DNA of 36,284 bases from Nocardioides rubriscoriae (lineage in GTDB: Bacteria > Actinomycetota > Actinomycetes > Propionibacteriales > Nocardioidaceae), in NCBI RefSeq assembly GCF_008087085.1, contig NZ_VIYJ01000018.1, forward strand, positions 1-36,284, given 5' to 3'. Numbering within the stretch: position 1 is the first letter of the stretch; each line of letters starts with the position of its first letter. Below, in pieces: positions 10,753-19,445 of this stretch. Under the pieces are notes generated by a model. That model made no database searches. It was given only the letters and a program-made list of their open reading frames with translations, and had not been told where the DNA came from. The translations under genes and the position numbers were made by a program.

Positions 10753-10829
10753 GGAGTTCTCCGATCGTCGTGGCCCCCGTGGCGGACGCCGGGTCCGTCC
10801 GGGCGCCGTGGGGGCGGTCACGCACACGC

Positions 10830-10835
10830 TAACCT
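10830..10835 (+). promoter_or_regulatory. -10 element TAACCT, leaderless promoter of NUDIX gene
   Basis: TAACCT ends 7 nt before the ATG at 10843; no Shine-Dalgarno site. It lies in the 90-bp divergent gap to pepN. Confidence 0.6.
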
Positions 10836-10842
10836 CGCCCGC

Positions 10843-11424
10843 ATGGCCGCCTCCGAGGACCTCGCCGACACCCCGCAGGAGTGGCCGGTCACCGAGACCC
10901 GGTACCTCCACCGCGACGCCTGGGTGGTCGCGCTGCGTGAGGACCGGGTCGCCACGCCCGACGGGGCCACCGCGCGTCGGGTCGTGATGGAGCACCCGGG
11001 TGCCGCCGTGGTGCTGGCCGTCGACGACGACGAGCGCGCGCTGGTGCTGTGGCAGTACCGCCACGCGGCGGGCCGCCGGTTCGTCGAGATCCCGGCCGGC
11101 CTCCTCGACGGCCACGACGAGGAACCGGTCGAGGTCGCCCGGCGCGAGCTGCGCGAGGAGGCGCAGCTGCAGGCGACGTCGTGGACGCACCTGGCGTCGT
11201 CGTACCCCTCGCCGGGCATCAGCGCCGAGGTCCACCACCTCTTCCTGGCCCGCGGGCTGAGCCACGCCGACCGTGGCGACTTCGAGCTGCACCACGAGGA
11301 GGCCGACATGACGACCGCCTGGGTCCCCTTCGCCGACCTGTACGACGCCGTGCTCGACGGTCGGGTCAGCGACGGTCCGGTGATCCAGTGCGTGCTGCTG
11401 GCCCGGGCCCGTGGGCTCGTCTGA
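10843..11424 (+). CDS. NUDIX hydrolase, ADP-ribose pyrophosphatase type, 193 aa
   Basis: Hydrolyses a nucleoside diphosphate linked to another group; ADP-ribose is the likely substrate because the position between pyrG and xerD matches Rv1700, a characterised ADP-ribose pyrophosphatase, and because the fold carries the WQYRHAAGRRFVEIPAG segment of that subfamily. The NUDIX box runs from Gly86 to about 110 with RELREE at 101-106 supplying the metal-binding glutamates. The usual Gly after the box is Gln (EEAQL). The family substrate-loop YPSPGISAE is present at 121-129. The true start is the ATG at 10843; upstream in-frame codons run antisense to pepN. Confidence 0.9.
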   Translation: MAASEDLADTPQEWPVTETRYLHRDAWVVALREDRVATPDGATARRVVMEHPGAAVVLAVDDDERALVLWQYRHAAGRRFVEIPAGLLDGHDEEPVEVARRELREEAQLQATSWTHLASSYPSPGISAEVHHLFLARGLSHADRGDFELHHEEADMTTAWVPFADLYDAVLDGRVSDGPVIQCVLLARARGLV

Positions 11425-11510
11425 CCTGCGTCGAAGCACTAGCGTTCGTCTCGGCCACGAGCCACCCGTCCCGCCACACCCCACCACCTCCGACACCCAG
11501 GGAGATTGAC

Positions 11511-12638
11511 GTGCGCATCGGCGTCCCGAAGGAAGTCAAGAACCACGAGTACCGCGTCGCCATCACGCCCGTCGGCGTGCACGAGCTGACCGCGCACGGC
11601 CACCACGTGGTGATCCAGGAGGGGGCCGGTGTCGGGTCGTCGATCACCGACGACGAGTACGTCGCGGCCGGCGCGACCATCGTGGCGACGCCCGAGGAGG
11701 CCTGGGGCACCGACGGCGGCGTCGACATGGTCCTGAAGGTCAAGGAGCCGGTCGCCGAGGAGTACCACCGGATGCGCGAGGGCCTGACCCTCTTCACCTA
11801 CCTCCACCTCGCGGCCGACAAGCCGCTGACCGAGGAGCTGATGCGGCGCAAGGTGACCGGCATCGCCTACGAGACCGTGCAGCTGCCCTCCGGTGGGCTG
11901 CCGCTGCTCTACCCGATGTCGGAGGTCGCGGGCTGCCTGGCCCCGCAGGTCGGCGCCTACAACCTGCTCAAGGCCCAGGGTGGTCGCGGGGTGCTGATGG
12001 GCGGCGTCGGCGGGGTCGCCAACGCCAAGGTGGTCATCATCGGGGCCGGCGTCTCGGGCCAGAACGCCGCCAACATCGCGCTCGGCATGGGCGCCGACGT
12101 CACCCTGCTCGACACCGACCTCGACAAGCTGCGGATGTCGTTCTGGCGCTACAACAACCGGGTCCACGGTCTGGCCTCGTCGCGCCTGGCGATCGAGCAG
12201 CAGGTCATGGACGCCGACATGGTCATCGGTGCGGTGCTGATCCCCGGCGCGGCCGCGCCCACGCTGGTCTCCAACGAGCTGGTCTCGCGGATGAAGCCGG
12301 GCTCGGTGCTCGTCGACATCGCCGTCGACCAGGGCGGCTGCTTCGAGGACACCCACGCCACCACCCACGCCGACCCGACCTACCAGGTGCACGGCTCGAC
12401 CTTCTACTGCGTGGCCAACATGCCCGGCGCCGTGCCCAACACCTCGACGTACGCCCTGACCAACGCGACGCTGCCGTACGCCGTCGCGCTGGCCGACCAG
12501 GGCTGGTTCGACGCGTGCGTCAGCGACCGGTCGCTGGCCCTGGGGCTCAACACCCACGCCGGCGAGCTCACCAACGCACCCGTCGGCGAGGCCGTCGGCA
12601 TCACCGCGGTCTCCCTCGACGACGTGCTCACCTCGTGA
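11511..12638 (+). CDS. ald: Alanine dehydrogenase, 375 aa
   Basis: Catalyses reversible NAD-dependent oxidative deamination of L-alanine to pyruvate and ammonia. The N-terminus MRIGVPKEVKNHEYRVA is diagnostic, as are TYLHLAAD with the catalytic His, and the NAD Rossmann motif GAGVSGQNA near residue 176. Length is close to the 371 aa of the M. tuberculosis enzyme. GTG at 11511 is preceded by GGGAGA. A possible -10 (TAGCGT, 11440-11445) suggests its own promoter with a leader of about 60 nt, unlike its leaderless neighbours. It is not part of the conserved block in mycobacteria, so this is a lineage-specific placement. Confidence 0.96.
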   Translation: MRIGVPKEVKNHEYRVAITPVGVHELTAHGHHVVIQEGAGVGSSITDDEYVAAGATIVATPEEAWGTDGGVDMVLKVKEPVAEEYHRMREGLTLFTYLHLAADKPLTEELMRRKVTGIAYETVQLPSGGLPLLYPMSEVAGCLAPQVGAYNLLKAQGGRGVLMGGVGGVANAKVVIIGAGVSGQNAANIALGMGADVTLLDTDLDKLRMSFWRYNNRVHGLASSRLAIEQQVMDADMVIGAVLIPGAAAPTLVSNELVSRMKPGSVLVDIAVDQGGCFEDTHATTHADPTYQVHGSTFYCVANMPGAVPNTSTYALTNATLPYAVALADQGWFDACVSDRSLALGLNTHAGELTNAPVGEAVGITAVSLDDVLTS

Positions 12639-12651
12639 CGGCCGGCTGACC

Positions 12652-13593
12652 GTGGCGGCCGTGGCGGGCGCGACGCCGGTCCAGGTCGCCGTGCGGACCT
12701 ACCTCGACCACCTCACCGTCGAGAAGGGCCTCGCGCTCAACACGCTCACGTCCTACCGTCGCGACCTGAGGCGCTACGTCGAGTTCCTGGCGGCGGCCGG
12801 GATCGACGACCTGGGCGGGGTGAGCGAGGCGACGGTCACGGCGTTCCTGGTGGGCCTGCGCGAGGGCGACGCCGACCACCCGCCGTTGAGCTCGACCTCC
12901 GCGGCGCGCACCGTCGTGGCCGTGCGCGGCTTCCACCGGTTCGCGGTCGCTGACGGGCTCGCGCAGGTCGACCCCGCGGCGGCGGTCAAGCCCCCGTCGC
13001 CGGCCAAGCGGCTGCCCAAGGCGCTGCCGCTGGCCGACGTCGAGGCGATCCTCGACGCGGCCGGCGCCCCGGGTACCACGCTGGCGCTGCGCGACCGGGC
13101 GCTGCTCGAGGTGCTCTACGGCACCGGGGCACGGATCTCCGAGGCCGTCGGCCTCGACGTCGACGACCTCGACCTGACCGACGGCACCGTGCTCCTGCGC
13201 GGCAAGGGCGGCAAGGAGCGGCTGGTGCCGGTCGGGTCCTTCGCGCGCGAGGCCGTCGAGGCCTACCTGGTGTGCGGGCGCACCGAGCTGCTCACGACCC
13301 GGGCTGTCGGCGGGGCGCTGTTCCTCAACGCCCGCGGCGGTCGGCTGTCGCGGCAGTCGGCGTGGGCGGTGCTGGTCAAGGCTGCCGAGCGCGCCGGGGT
13401 CACGCGCGACGTCTCGCCGCACACGCTGCGGCACTCCTTCGCCACCCACCTGCTCGACGGCGGCGCCGACGTTCGGGTGGTCCAGGAGCTGCTCGGCCAC
13501 GCGTCGGTGACGACCACGCAGGTCTACACGCTGGTCACCGTCGACAACCTGCGTGAGGTCTTCGCGACCGCGCACCCCCGCGCCCGGGAGTGA
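12652..13593 (+). CDS. xerD: Tyrosine recombinase XerD, 313 aa
   Basis: Site-specific recombinase that with XerC resolves chromosome dimers at dif. The N-terminal SAM-like core-binding domain spans about 10-105 and the catalytic domain 120-313. All catalytic residues are visible: R161 (GARISE), K185 (GKGGKE), H257 and R260 (HTLRHSF), H283 (LGHAS) and nucleophile Y292 (QVYT). The position downstream of the NUDIX gene and near parA-scpAB matches Rv1701. GTG at 12652 follows ald by 13 nt. Confidence 0.95.
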   Translation: MAAVAGATPVQVAVRTYLDHLTVEKGLALNTLTSYRRDLRRYVEFLAAAGIDDLGGVSEATVTAFLVGLREGDADHPPLSSTSAARTVVAVRGFHRFAVADGLAQVDPAAAVKPPSPAKRLPKALPLADVEAILDAAGAPGTTLALRDRALLEVLYGTGARISEAVGLDVDDLDLTDGTVLLRGKGGKERLVPVGSFAREAVEAYLVCGRTELLTTRAVGGALFLNARGGRLSRQSAWAVLVKAAERAGVTRDVSPHTLRHSFATHLLDGGADVRVVQELLGHASVTTTQVYTLVTVDNLREVFATAHPRARE

Positions 13594-13621
13594 GTGCCCC
13601 ACCGGGTGCGGTGATGACCCG

Positions 13622-16237
13622 GTGACCCAGGCCGCGCGCGACACCTCCCGCGACACCGACTGGGACGCCGTCTATGACGACATCACGGCCCTGGCCACCG
13701 GCCGCGGGCTGGAGCTCTACCCGCACCAGGACGAGGCGGTGCTCGAGATCCTCGCCGGCAACAACGTCGTGCTGGCCACACCGACAGGCTCGGGCAAGTC
13801 GCTGGTCGCGATGGCTGCGCACAAGGCGGCGCTGGCCGACGACCGGGTGTCGTTCTACACCGCGCCGATCAAGGCGCTGGTCAGCGAGAAGTTCTTCGAC
13901 CTGTGCCAGGTCTTCGGCGCCGACAACGTCGGCATGCTCACCGGCGACGCGACGGTCAACCCCGACGCCCCGGTCATCTGCTGCACCGCCGAGGTGCTGG
14001 CCAACCTGGCCCTGCGCGAGGGCGCCGGGGCCGACGTCGGCCTCGTGGTGATGGACGAGTTCCACTTCTACGCCGAGCCCGACCGCGGCTGGGCCTGGCA
14101 GGTGCCGCTGCTGGAGCTGACCCAGGCCCAGTTCGTGCTGATGTCGGCGACGCTCGGCGACGTCAGCGAGCTGGCCGCCGACCTCACGCGCCGCAACGGT
14201 CGCGAGACCGCGGTGATCGACCAGGCCGAGCGACCCGTGCCGTTGAGCTTCACCTGGGCGCTCACGCCCCTGGCCGAGACGCTCGAGGAAATCGTCACCA
14301 CCCACCAGGCGCCGGCCTACGTCGTGCACTTCACGCAGAAGGACGCCGTCGAGCACGCCACGTCGCTGCTCACCGCGCCGTGGTTGCCCAAGGGCACGGT
14401 GGTCGACCTGCCTGTCGGGTTCCGCTTCGGCGCCGGCTTCGGCAAGACGCTGGCCAAGCTGTTGCGCCGGGGGATCGGGGTGCACCACGCGGGCATGCTG
14501 CCGCGCTACCGCCGGCTCGTGGAGACCCTGGCCCAGTCGGGAGCCCTGACCGTCATCTGCGGCACCGACACCCTCGGCGTCGGCATCAACGTGCCGATCC
14601 GCACGGTGCTGTTCACCGCGCTGGCCAAGTACGACGGCAACCGGTCGCGCGTGCTGCGGGTGCGCGAGTTCCTGCAGATCGCCGGTCGCGCCGGCCGCGC
14701 GGGCTTCGACACCGCCGGCTACGTCGTCGTCCAGGCCCCCGAGCACACCATCGCCAACGAGAGGGCCAAGGCCAAGGCGGCGGCCAAGAACGCGGCGATG
14801 AGCGAGGAGAAGCGGGCCAAGAAGGGCAGCAAGGCCCAGCTCAAGAAGCCGCCCGAGGGCACCGTGGTGTGGACCGAGGCGACCTTCGACAAGCTCGTCG
14901 CCGGCGTGCCCGAGCAGCTGGTGTCGCGGATGAAGGTCGACAACGCGATGCTCGTCAACGTGCTCTCGCGCGACGAGGACGCCTTCGCGGTGATGCGTCG
15001 GCTGCTGACCGACAACCACGAGGCGCCGCGTCAGCAGCTGCGGTTGGCACGCCGGGCGCTGCGCCTGGCCCGCAGCCTGATCACCTCGGGCACGGTGGTC
15101 CGGCTCGATCGGCCCGACGAGCTCGGACGCCGCTACGTGCTGGCCGACGACGTGCCCGACGACTTCGCGCTCAACCAGCCGCTGTCGCACTTCGCCATCG
15201 AGGCGCTCGACCTGCTCGACCCCGAGTCCGACGACTACACCGCCGACATCGTCTCGGTCATCGAGGCGACCCTCGAGGCGCCGCGCCAGATCCTGTTCGC
15301 CCAGCAGCACGCGGCGCGCGGAGAGGCGCTCGCGGAGATGAAGGCCGACGGCCTGGAGTACGACGAGCGCATGGCGCTGCTGGACAAGATCACCTGGCCG
15401 CAGCCGCTGGCCGAGCTGCTCGGGGCGACGTACGAGATCTATCGCGGGCGTCACCCGTGGCTGCGCGAGGACGCCCTGGACCCCAAGTCGGTGGTGCGCG
15501 AGATCTACGAGCAGGGCATGTCGTTCACCGACTTCTGCTCGCGCTACCAGCTGGCGCGCTCGGAGGGGCTGGTGCTGCGCTACCTCACCGACGCCTACCG
15601 CGCCCTGCGTCAGACCGTGCCCGAGGCCCACCGCACCCCCGAGCTCGACGACCTGCTGGAGTGGCTGGGGGAGACCATCCGCCAGACCGACTCGTCGCTG
15701 CTGGACGAGTGGGAGGCCCTCAACGACCCCGAGCACGCCTCGCGCGTGGTCACCGAGCACGCGCTGCCCACCTCGCCGCGCCCGATCTCCCAGCAGGACC
15801 GGGCCTTCCGGGTGATGGTGCGCAACGCGATGTGGCGACGCGTCGACCTCGTCGCCCGTGACGACCTCGACGGGCTGATGCGCCTCGAGCGCGACGCCGC
15901 CGACCGGGTCGACCCGCCGCGCGCGGTGGTGATGGGGCGCTCGGCCTGGGACGAGGCGATCGGGGCCTACTACGCCCAGCACGACACCGTGCTGACCGAC
16001 GGCGACGCGCGCGGGCCCGAGCTGCTGCGCATCGAGCCCGAGACCGGGACGCCGGTCGGCGTCGACGCCGACGAGGACGACGGCACGACCCGCCTGTGGC
16101 GGGTGGTGCAGACCGTCCCCGACCCCGCGGGCGACCGCGACTGGGTGATCGAGGCGCTGGCCGACCTCGACGCCTCAGACGACACCGGCGAGCTGGTCCT
16201 CGCGACCGTCTCGTTGCGCTGCCTCACCGACTCCTGA
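13622..16237 (+). CDS. DEAD/DEAH-box helicase with DUF3516 domain, 871 aa
   Basis: An SF2 helicase related to Ski2/Mtr4-type RNA helicases. Walker A is ATPTGSGKS (52-60), motif II is DEFH (145-148), motif III is SAT, and the C-terminal RecA domain carries the Q-x-x-GRAGRAG motif (QIAGRAGRAG). The roughly 400 residues that follow correspond to the actinobacterial DUF3516 region. A Lys/Ala-rich insertion (about 380-405, AKAKAAAKNAA and nearby) follows motif VI. Start: GTG at 13622, 28 nt after xerD; the in-frame ATG at 13553 would overlap xerD. Family role in RNA processing or repair is not settled. Confidence 0.9.
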   Translation: MTQAARDTSRDTDWDAVYDDITALATGRGLELYPHQDEAVLEILAGNNVVLATPTGSGKSLVAMAAHKAALADDRVSFYTAPIKALVSEKFFDLCQVFGADNVGMLTGDATVNPDAPVICCTAEVLANLALREGAGADVGLVVMDEFHFYAEPDRGWAWQVPLLELTQAQFVLMSATLGDVSELAADLTRRNGRETAVIDQAERPVPLSFTWALTPLAETLEEIVTTHQAPAYVVHFTQKDAVEHATSLLTAPWLPKGTVVDLPVGFRFGAGFGKTLAKLLRRGIGVHHAGMLPRYRRLVETLAQSGALTVICGTDTLGVGINVPIRTVLFTALAKYDGNRSRVLRVREFLQIAGRAGRAGFDTAGYVVVQAPEHTIANERAKAKAAAKNAAMSEEKRAKKGSKAQLKKPPEGTVVWTEATFDKLVAGVPEQLVSRMKVDNAMLVNVLSRDEDAFAVMRRLLTDNHEAPRQQLRLARRALRLARSLITSGTVVRLDRPDELGRRYVLADDVPDDFALNQPLSHFAIEALDLLDPESDDYTADIVSVIEATLEAPRQILFAQQHAARGEALAEMKADGLEYDERMALLDKITWPQPLAELLGATYEIYRGRHPWLREDALDPKSVVREIYEQGMSFTDFCSRYQLARSEGLVLRYLTDAYRALRQTVPEAHRTPELDDLLEWLGETIRQTDSSLLDEWEALNDPEHASRVVTEHALPTSPRPISQQDRAFRVMVRNAMWRRVDLVARDDLDGLMRLERDAADRVDPPRAVVMGRSAWDEAIGAYYAQHDTVLTDGDARGPELLRIEPETGTPVGVDADEDDGTTRLWRVVQTVPDPAGDRDWVIEALADLDASDDTGELVLATVSLRCLTDS

Positions 16238-16252
16238 GGTGCGGCGCAGCCG

Positions 16253-16289
16253 TCCACAGGCTCCTGCACAGCAGGGCCCCGCCTGTGGA
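16253..16289 (+). terminator. Hairpin with DnaA-box-like arms after helicase gene
   Basis: TCCACAGGC (16253-16261) and GCCTGTGGA (16281-16289) form a perfect 9-bp inverted repeat with a 19-nt loop, 15 nt after the helicase stop. No T-run follows. The arms resemble DnaA boxes (CCGTCCACA at 16250 and, reversed, TCATCCACA at 16284-16292), so it may be a terminator, a DnaA-binding site, or neither. A second short palindrome, GTGGGT-GG-ACCCAC, is at 16312-16325. Confidence 0.4.
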
Positions 16290-16382
16290 TGATGTGCCCG
16301 GGCGTCGCTCAGTGGGTGGACCCACCGCTCCTGCGGCCTGGGGATGACGCCCCCGGTGGTGCGACCCGTGGAGAGACGGCCC

Positions 16383-16388
16383 TAGGCT
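16383..16388 (+). promoter_or_regulatory. Possible -10 TAGGCT of the parA-scpAB-rluB operon
   Basis: TAGGCT lies 100 nt upstream of the parA ATG in a 251-bp intergenic region. It would give an untranslated leader of about 95 nt, in line with parA having a normal GAGGAG ribosome site. No clear -35 is visible. Confidence 0.35.
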
Positions 16389-16488
16389 CCCGGCGAGTCG
16401 TCCCCAAAGTCGTCGTGTCGACATTGAGACTGGGGGTCGGGCCGGTCGCCGGCCCGTCGGCTCGACGTCCACCACCTGAGGAGCACCC

Positions 16489-17478
16489 ATGACTGACGGA
16501 TCGTTCGTCGGCACCCCCGCGATGCCGCCACGGACGGAGGTCCCGCGTCCGGCCGAGGCCGAGAACGAGGCGTCGATGCTCGCGTTCGAGCGCCCGGCCA
16601 CGACCGCCCCGGCGGCGTCCGACGCCCCGGCCCAGCCCGAGGTCGGACCGACCGGGCGCCCGATGCCGTCGTTCCCCGACCCGCGACCGGTCGTCGCCGG
16701 AAGGCCCGCGCGGGTGGTGTCGATGTGCAACCAGAAGGGCGGCGTCGGCAAGACCACGACGACCATCAACCTGGGCGCCTCCCTGGCCGAGCAGGGCCGC
16801 AAGGTGCTGCTGGTCGACTTCGACCCCCAGGGCTCGCTCTCGGTGGGCCTGGGACTGCACCCGCACGAGATGGACCTGACCATCTACAACCTGCTGATGC
16901 AGCGCGACGTGATCATCGAGGAGGTCGTCGTCCCGTCCGGCGTGCCGGGCATGGACCTGCTGCCCTCCAACATCGACCTGTCGGCCGCCGAGGTGCAGCT
17001 GGTGCACGAGGTCGCCCGCGAGCAGACCCTGCAACGCGTGCTCGCCCCCGCGCTGGAGCAGTACGACGTCATCCTCATCGACTGCCAGCCGTCCCTGGGC
17101 CTGCTGACGGTCAACGCGCTCACCGCCTCCGATGGCGTGATCGTGCCGCTGGAGTGCGAGTACTTCGCGCTACGCGGCGTCGCCCTGCTCAAGACGACCA
17201 TCGACAAGGTCCGCGAGCGGCTCAACCCCAAGCTCGAGATCGACGGCGTGCTCGGCACCATGTTCGACGGGCGCACCCTGCACAGCCGCGAGGTGATGGA
17301 GCGCCTGGTCCAGGCCTGGGGCGACACGGTCTTCCACACCGTCATCAAGCGCACCGTGAAGTTCTCCGACGCCACGGTCGCCGGTGAGCCGATCACCGCG
17401 TACGCCTCGTCGTCGGCCGGCGCCGACTCCTACCGCCAGCTCGCCCGGGAGGTGCTCGCCCGATGGCCCGGAGAGTGA
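16489..17478 (+). CDS. ParA/Soj family ATPase, 329 aa
   Basis: A deviant Walker ATPase of the ParA/MinD superfamily. KGGVGKT at 83-89 is the deviant Walker A; LLVDFDPQGS is A' and IDCQPSLGLLT is Walker B. About 75 residues of Pro/Ala-rich N-terminal extension precede the ATPase fold. It is not the oriC-proximal parAB: no parB follows, and instead the next genes are a ribbon-helix-helix-like protein and scpAB, as at the Rv1708-Rv1710 locus. It probably organises or positions the chromosome together with SMC-ScpAB, but that role is inference. GAGGAG 7 nt upstream of ATG 16489 supports the start. Confidence 0.9.
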   Translation: MTDGSFVGTPAMPPRTEVPRPAEAENEASMLAFERPATTAPAASDAPAQPEVGPTGRPMPSFPDPRPVVAGRPARVVSMCNQKGGVGKTTTTINLGASLAEQGRKVLLVDFDPQGSLSVGLGLHPHEMDLTIYNLLMQRDVIIEEVVVPSGVPGMDLLPSNIDLSAAEVQLVHEVAREQTLQRVLAPALEQYDVILIDCQPSLGLLTVNALTASDGVIVPLECEYFALRGVALLKTTIDKVRERLNPKLEIDGVLGTMFDGRTLHSREVMERLVQAWGDTVFHTVIKRTVKFSDATVAGEPITAYASSSAGADSYRQLAREVLARWPGE

Positions 17479-17873
17479 GCCTGCCGGCGGCCGACGACCT
17501 GTTCCGGCCGACGGCCCCGGCCGACGCCGACCCTGCGGTGGGGAAGCCGCAGGGATCGGCCCAGGGACCGGCCCGTGGATCGGCGAACGGATCGGCGCAG
17601 TCGGGTGTGCGGGCGGTGCCCGACGAGCCCGAGCAGACCAGCGACGCCAAGAAGCGCGCCAGCGGTCGGATCAAGCACGACGAGAAGATGACGGTCTACG
17701 TCACCTCCGCCGAGCTCCTCGACCTCGAGCGCACCCGCCTCGAGCTGCGTGCCGAGCACGGCCTGGCGGTCGACCGCGGCCGTCTGGTGCGCGAGGCGAT
17801 CGACCTGGTGCTGGCCGACTTCCACGAGCACGGCGCCGACAGCATGCTCGTGCGCGGTCTGCTCGACGGATGA
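17463..17873 (+). CDS. Ribbon-helix-helix-like small protein between parA and scpA, 136 aa
   Basis: Residues 1-70 are disordered and low complexity with Gly-Ser-Ala repeats (GSAQGPARGSANGSAQ, 31-46) encoded by an imperfect repeat around GGATCGGC. Residues 72-120 (KMTVYVTSAELLDLERTRLEL...RGRLVREAIDLVLADF) have the beta-strand, helix, helix layout of a ribbon-helix-helix DNA-binding domain with a conserved basic start (RIKHDEK). The ATG at 17463 overlaps the ATPase stop by 16 nt and has GGGAGGTG upstream, so it is translated with the ATPase. By analogy with ParG- or omega-type partners of ParA proteins, it may be this ATPase's DNA-binding partner. I know of no named family member. Confidence 0.8.
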   Translation: MARRVSLPAADDLFRPTAPADADPAVGKPQGSAQGPARGSANGSAQSGVRAVPDEPEQTSDAKKRASGRIKHDEKMTVYVTSAELLDLERTRLELRAEHGLAVDRGRLVREAIDLVLADFHEHGADSMLVRGLLDG

Positions 17874-17892
17874 GCGCCCGGACGCACCGGCG

Positions 17893-18750
17893 ATGACCGC
17901 CACCGAGCTCGAGCGCCCCGAACCCGGTACGGCGACCCCGGAGTTCTCGCTGCACCTCGACAACTTCGAGGGCCCGTTCGACCTGCTGCTGAGCCTGATC
18001 TCCAAGCACAAGCTCGACATCACCGAGGTCGCGCTGTCACGGGTGACCGACGAGTTCATCGCCCACGTCAAGGCCGGCGGGCCGGTGTGGGACCTCGAGC
18101 AGACCACCTCGTTCCTCCTGGTCGCCTCGACCCTGCTCGACCTCAAGTGCGCGCGACTGCTGCCCCAGGGCGACGTCGAGGACGAGGAGGACCTCGCGCT
18201 GCTCGAGGCGCGCGACCTGCTCTTCGCCCGGCTGCTGCAGTACAAGGCGTTCAAGCAGGTGGCGGGGTTCCTGGCCACCCGGGTCGACGGCGAGGCGCTG
18301 CGCCACCCCCGCGCGGTCGGGCTCGAGGAGCGCTTCGCCGGGCTGCTGCCGGAGGTGCTGATCGGGATCGGCCTCGAGCAGTTCGCCGGCCTCGCGGCCC
18401 GGGCGCTGGAGCCCAAGGTGGCGCCCGAGGTCGGGCTGCACCACATCCACGCCGCGACCGTGTCGGTGCGCGAGCAGGCCGGGCTCGTCGTCGACCGGCT
18501 CAAGCGCGGCGGCACCATGACCTTCCGGGCGCTGTGCGGCGACTCGCCCGACACCCTGACCACCGTGGCCCGGTTCCTCGCGCTGCTCGAGCTGTTCCGC
18601 GAGGGTGCGGTGGCCTTCGAGCAGGTGCAGGCCCTGGGCGAGCTGTCCGTGCGCTGGACCGGCGACGACGAGACCGCTGACGAGATCGAGATCGACGAGT
18701 TCGACGGCACTCCGCTGCCGGTCGACACCTCGCCCCAGGAGACCCTATGA
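17893..18750 (+). CDS. scpA: Segregation and condensation protein A, 285 aa
   Basis: ScpA is the kleisin that bridges SMC heads in the condensin complex. The diagnostic N-terminus (FSLHLDNFEGPFDLLLSLI, then KHKLDITEVALSRVTDEF) begins at residue 18; the C-terminal winged-helix (TLTTVARFLALLELFREGAVAF) contacts the SMC head. Length is usual for actinobacteria. The in-frame ORF is open from 17749, but those codons lie inside the previous gene in another frame; ATG 17893 gives the normal N-terminus. It ends in ATGA overlapping scpB. Confidence 0.95.
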   Translation: MTATELERPEPGTATPEFSLHLDNFEGPFDLLLSLISKHKLDITEVALSRVTDEFIAHVKAGGPVWDLEQTTSFLLVASTLLDLKCARLLPQGDVEDEEDLALLEARDLLFARLLQYKAFKQVAGFLATRVDGEALRHPRAVGLEERFAGLLPEVLIGIGLEQFAGLAARALEPKVAPEVGLHHIHAATVSVREQAGLVVDRLKRGGTMTFRALCGDSPDTLTTVARFLALLELFREGAVAFEQVQALGELSVRWTGDDETADEIEIDEFDGTPLPVDTSPQETL

Positions 18751-19445
18751 CCGAGACCGACCTCACCGACGTCCAGCCCGACGTCCAGCCCGACGAGCAG
18801 CTGGCGGTGCCGCTCACCGAGCTGCGCCCCGCGCTGGAGGCGGTGCTCATGGTCGCCGACCAGCCCCTCGACGCGACGGTCCTGGCCACCGCGGTCGGCT
18901 ACCCGGCCGACGAGGTCACGGACGCTCTCGGTGCGTTGGCGGCCGACTACAGCGAGCAGGGGCGGGGCTTCGAGCTGCGCAACGTCGCCGGTGGCTGGCG
19001 CTACTACACCCGCGAGGAGTACGCCGCGGTCGTCGAGGGCTTCGTGCTCGAGGGCCAGCAGGCGCGGCTGACCCAGGCGGCGCTCGAGACGCTCGCCGTG
19101 GTGGCCTACAAGCAGCCGGTCTCACGGGCCCGTGTCTCGGCGATCCGTGGTGTCAACGTCGACGGCGTCATGCGCACGCTGCTGACCCGCGGCCTGGTCG
19201 AGGAGGCCGGTCGTGACGGCGAGCACGGGGCGACCCTGTACCGCACCACCACCTACTTCCTGGAGCGCATCGGCATCCAGTCGATCGACGAGCTGCCCGA
19301 GCTGGCGCCCTACCTGCCCGAGATGGACGACCTTGAGGACGAGCTGGCCGAGATGGCCGCGTCGCAGTCGCGCCCCGACCCGGTGTCCGCGGAGCCTGCT
19401 GAGCAGCCCGTCGCGCCGCCCGCAGCACAGGACGCCGAGGCGTGA
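18747..19445 (+). CDS. scpB: Segregation and condensation protein B, 232 aa
   Basis: ScpB is the winged-helix dimer that binds ScpA in SMC condensin. The core LRPALEAVLMVADQPL and the TQAALETLAVVAYKQPVSRARVSAIRGVNVDGVMRTLLTRGLVEEAGR block (two winged helices) are characteristic; YRTTTYFLERIG follows. The N-terminus has a short duplication (DVQPDVQPDEQ) and the C-terminus a Pro/Ala-rich tail. ATG 18747 overlaps the scpA stop; the TGA overlaps the rluB GTG. Confidence 0.95.
   Translation: MTETDLTDVQPDVQPDEQLAVPLTELRPALEAVLMVADQPLDATVLATAVGYPADEVTDALGALAADYSEQGRGFELRNVAGGWRYYTREEYAAVVEGFVLEGQQARLTQAALETLAVVAYKQPVSRARVSAIRGVNVDGVMRTLLTRGLVEEAGRDGEHGATLYRTTTYFLERIGIQSIDELPELAPYLPEMDDLEDELAEMAASQSRPDPVSAEPAEQPVAPPAAQDAEA

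Noticed and set aside
16238..16488. Replication origin near the ParA-type gene
   Set aside because: Only two imperfect DnaA-box-like sites, no AT-rich region, and dnaA, dnaN or parB are not nearby.
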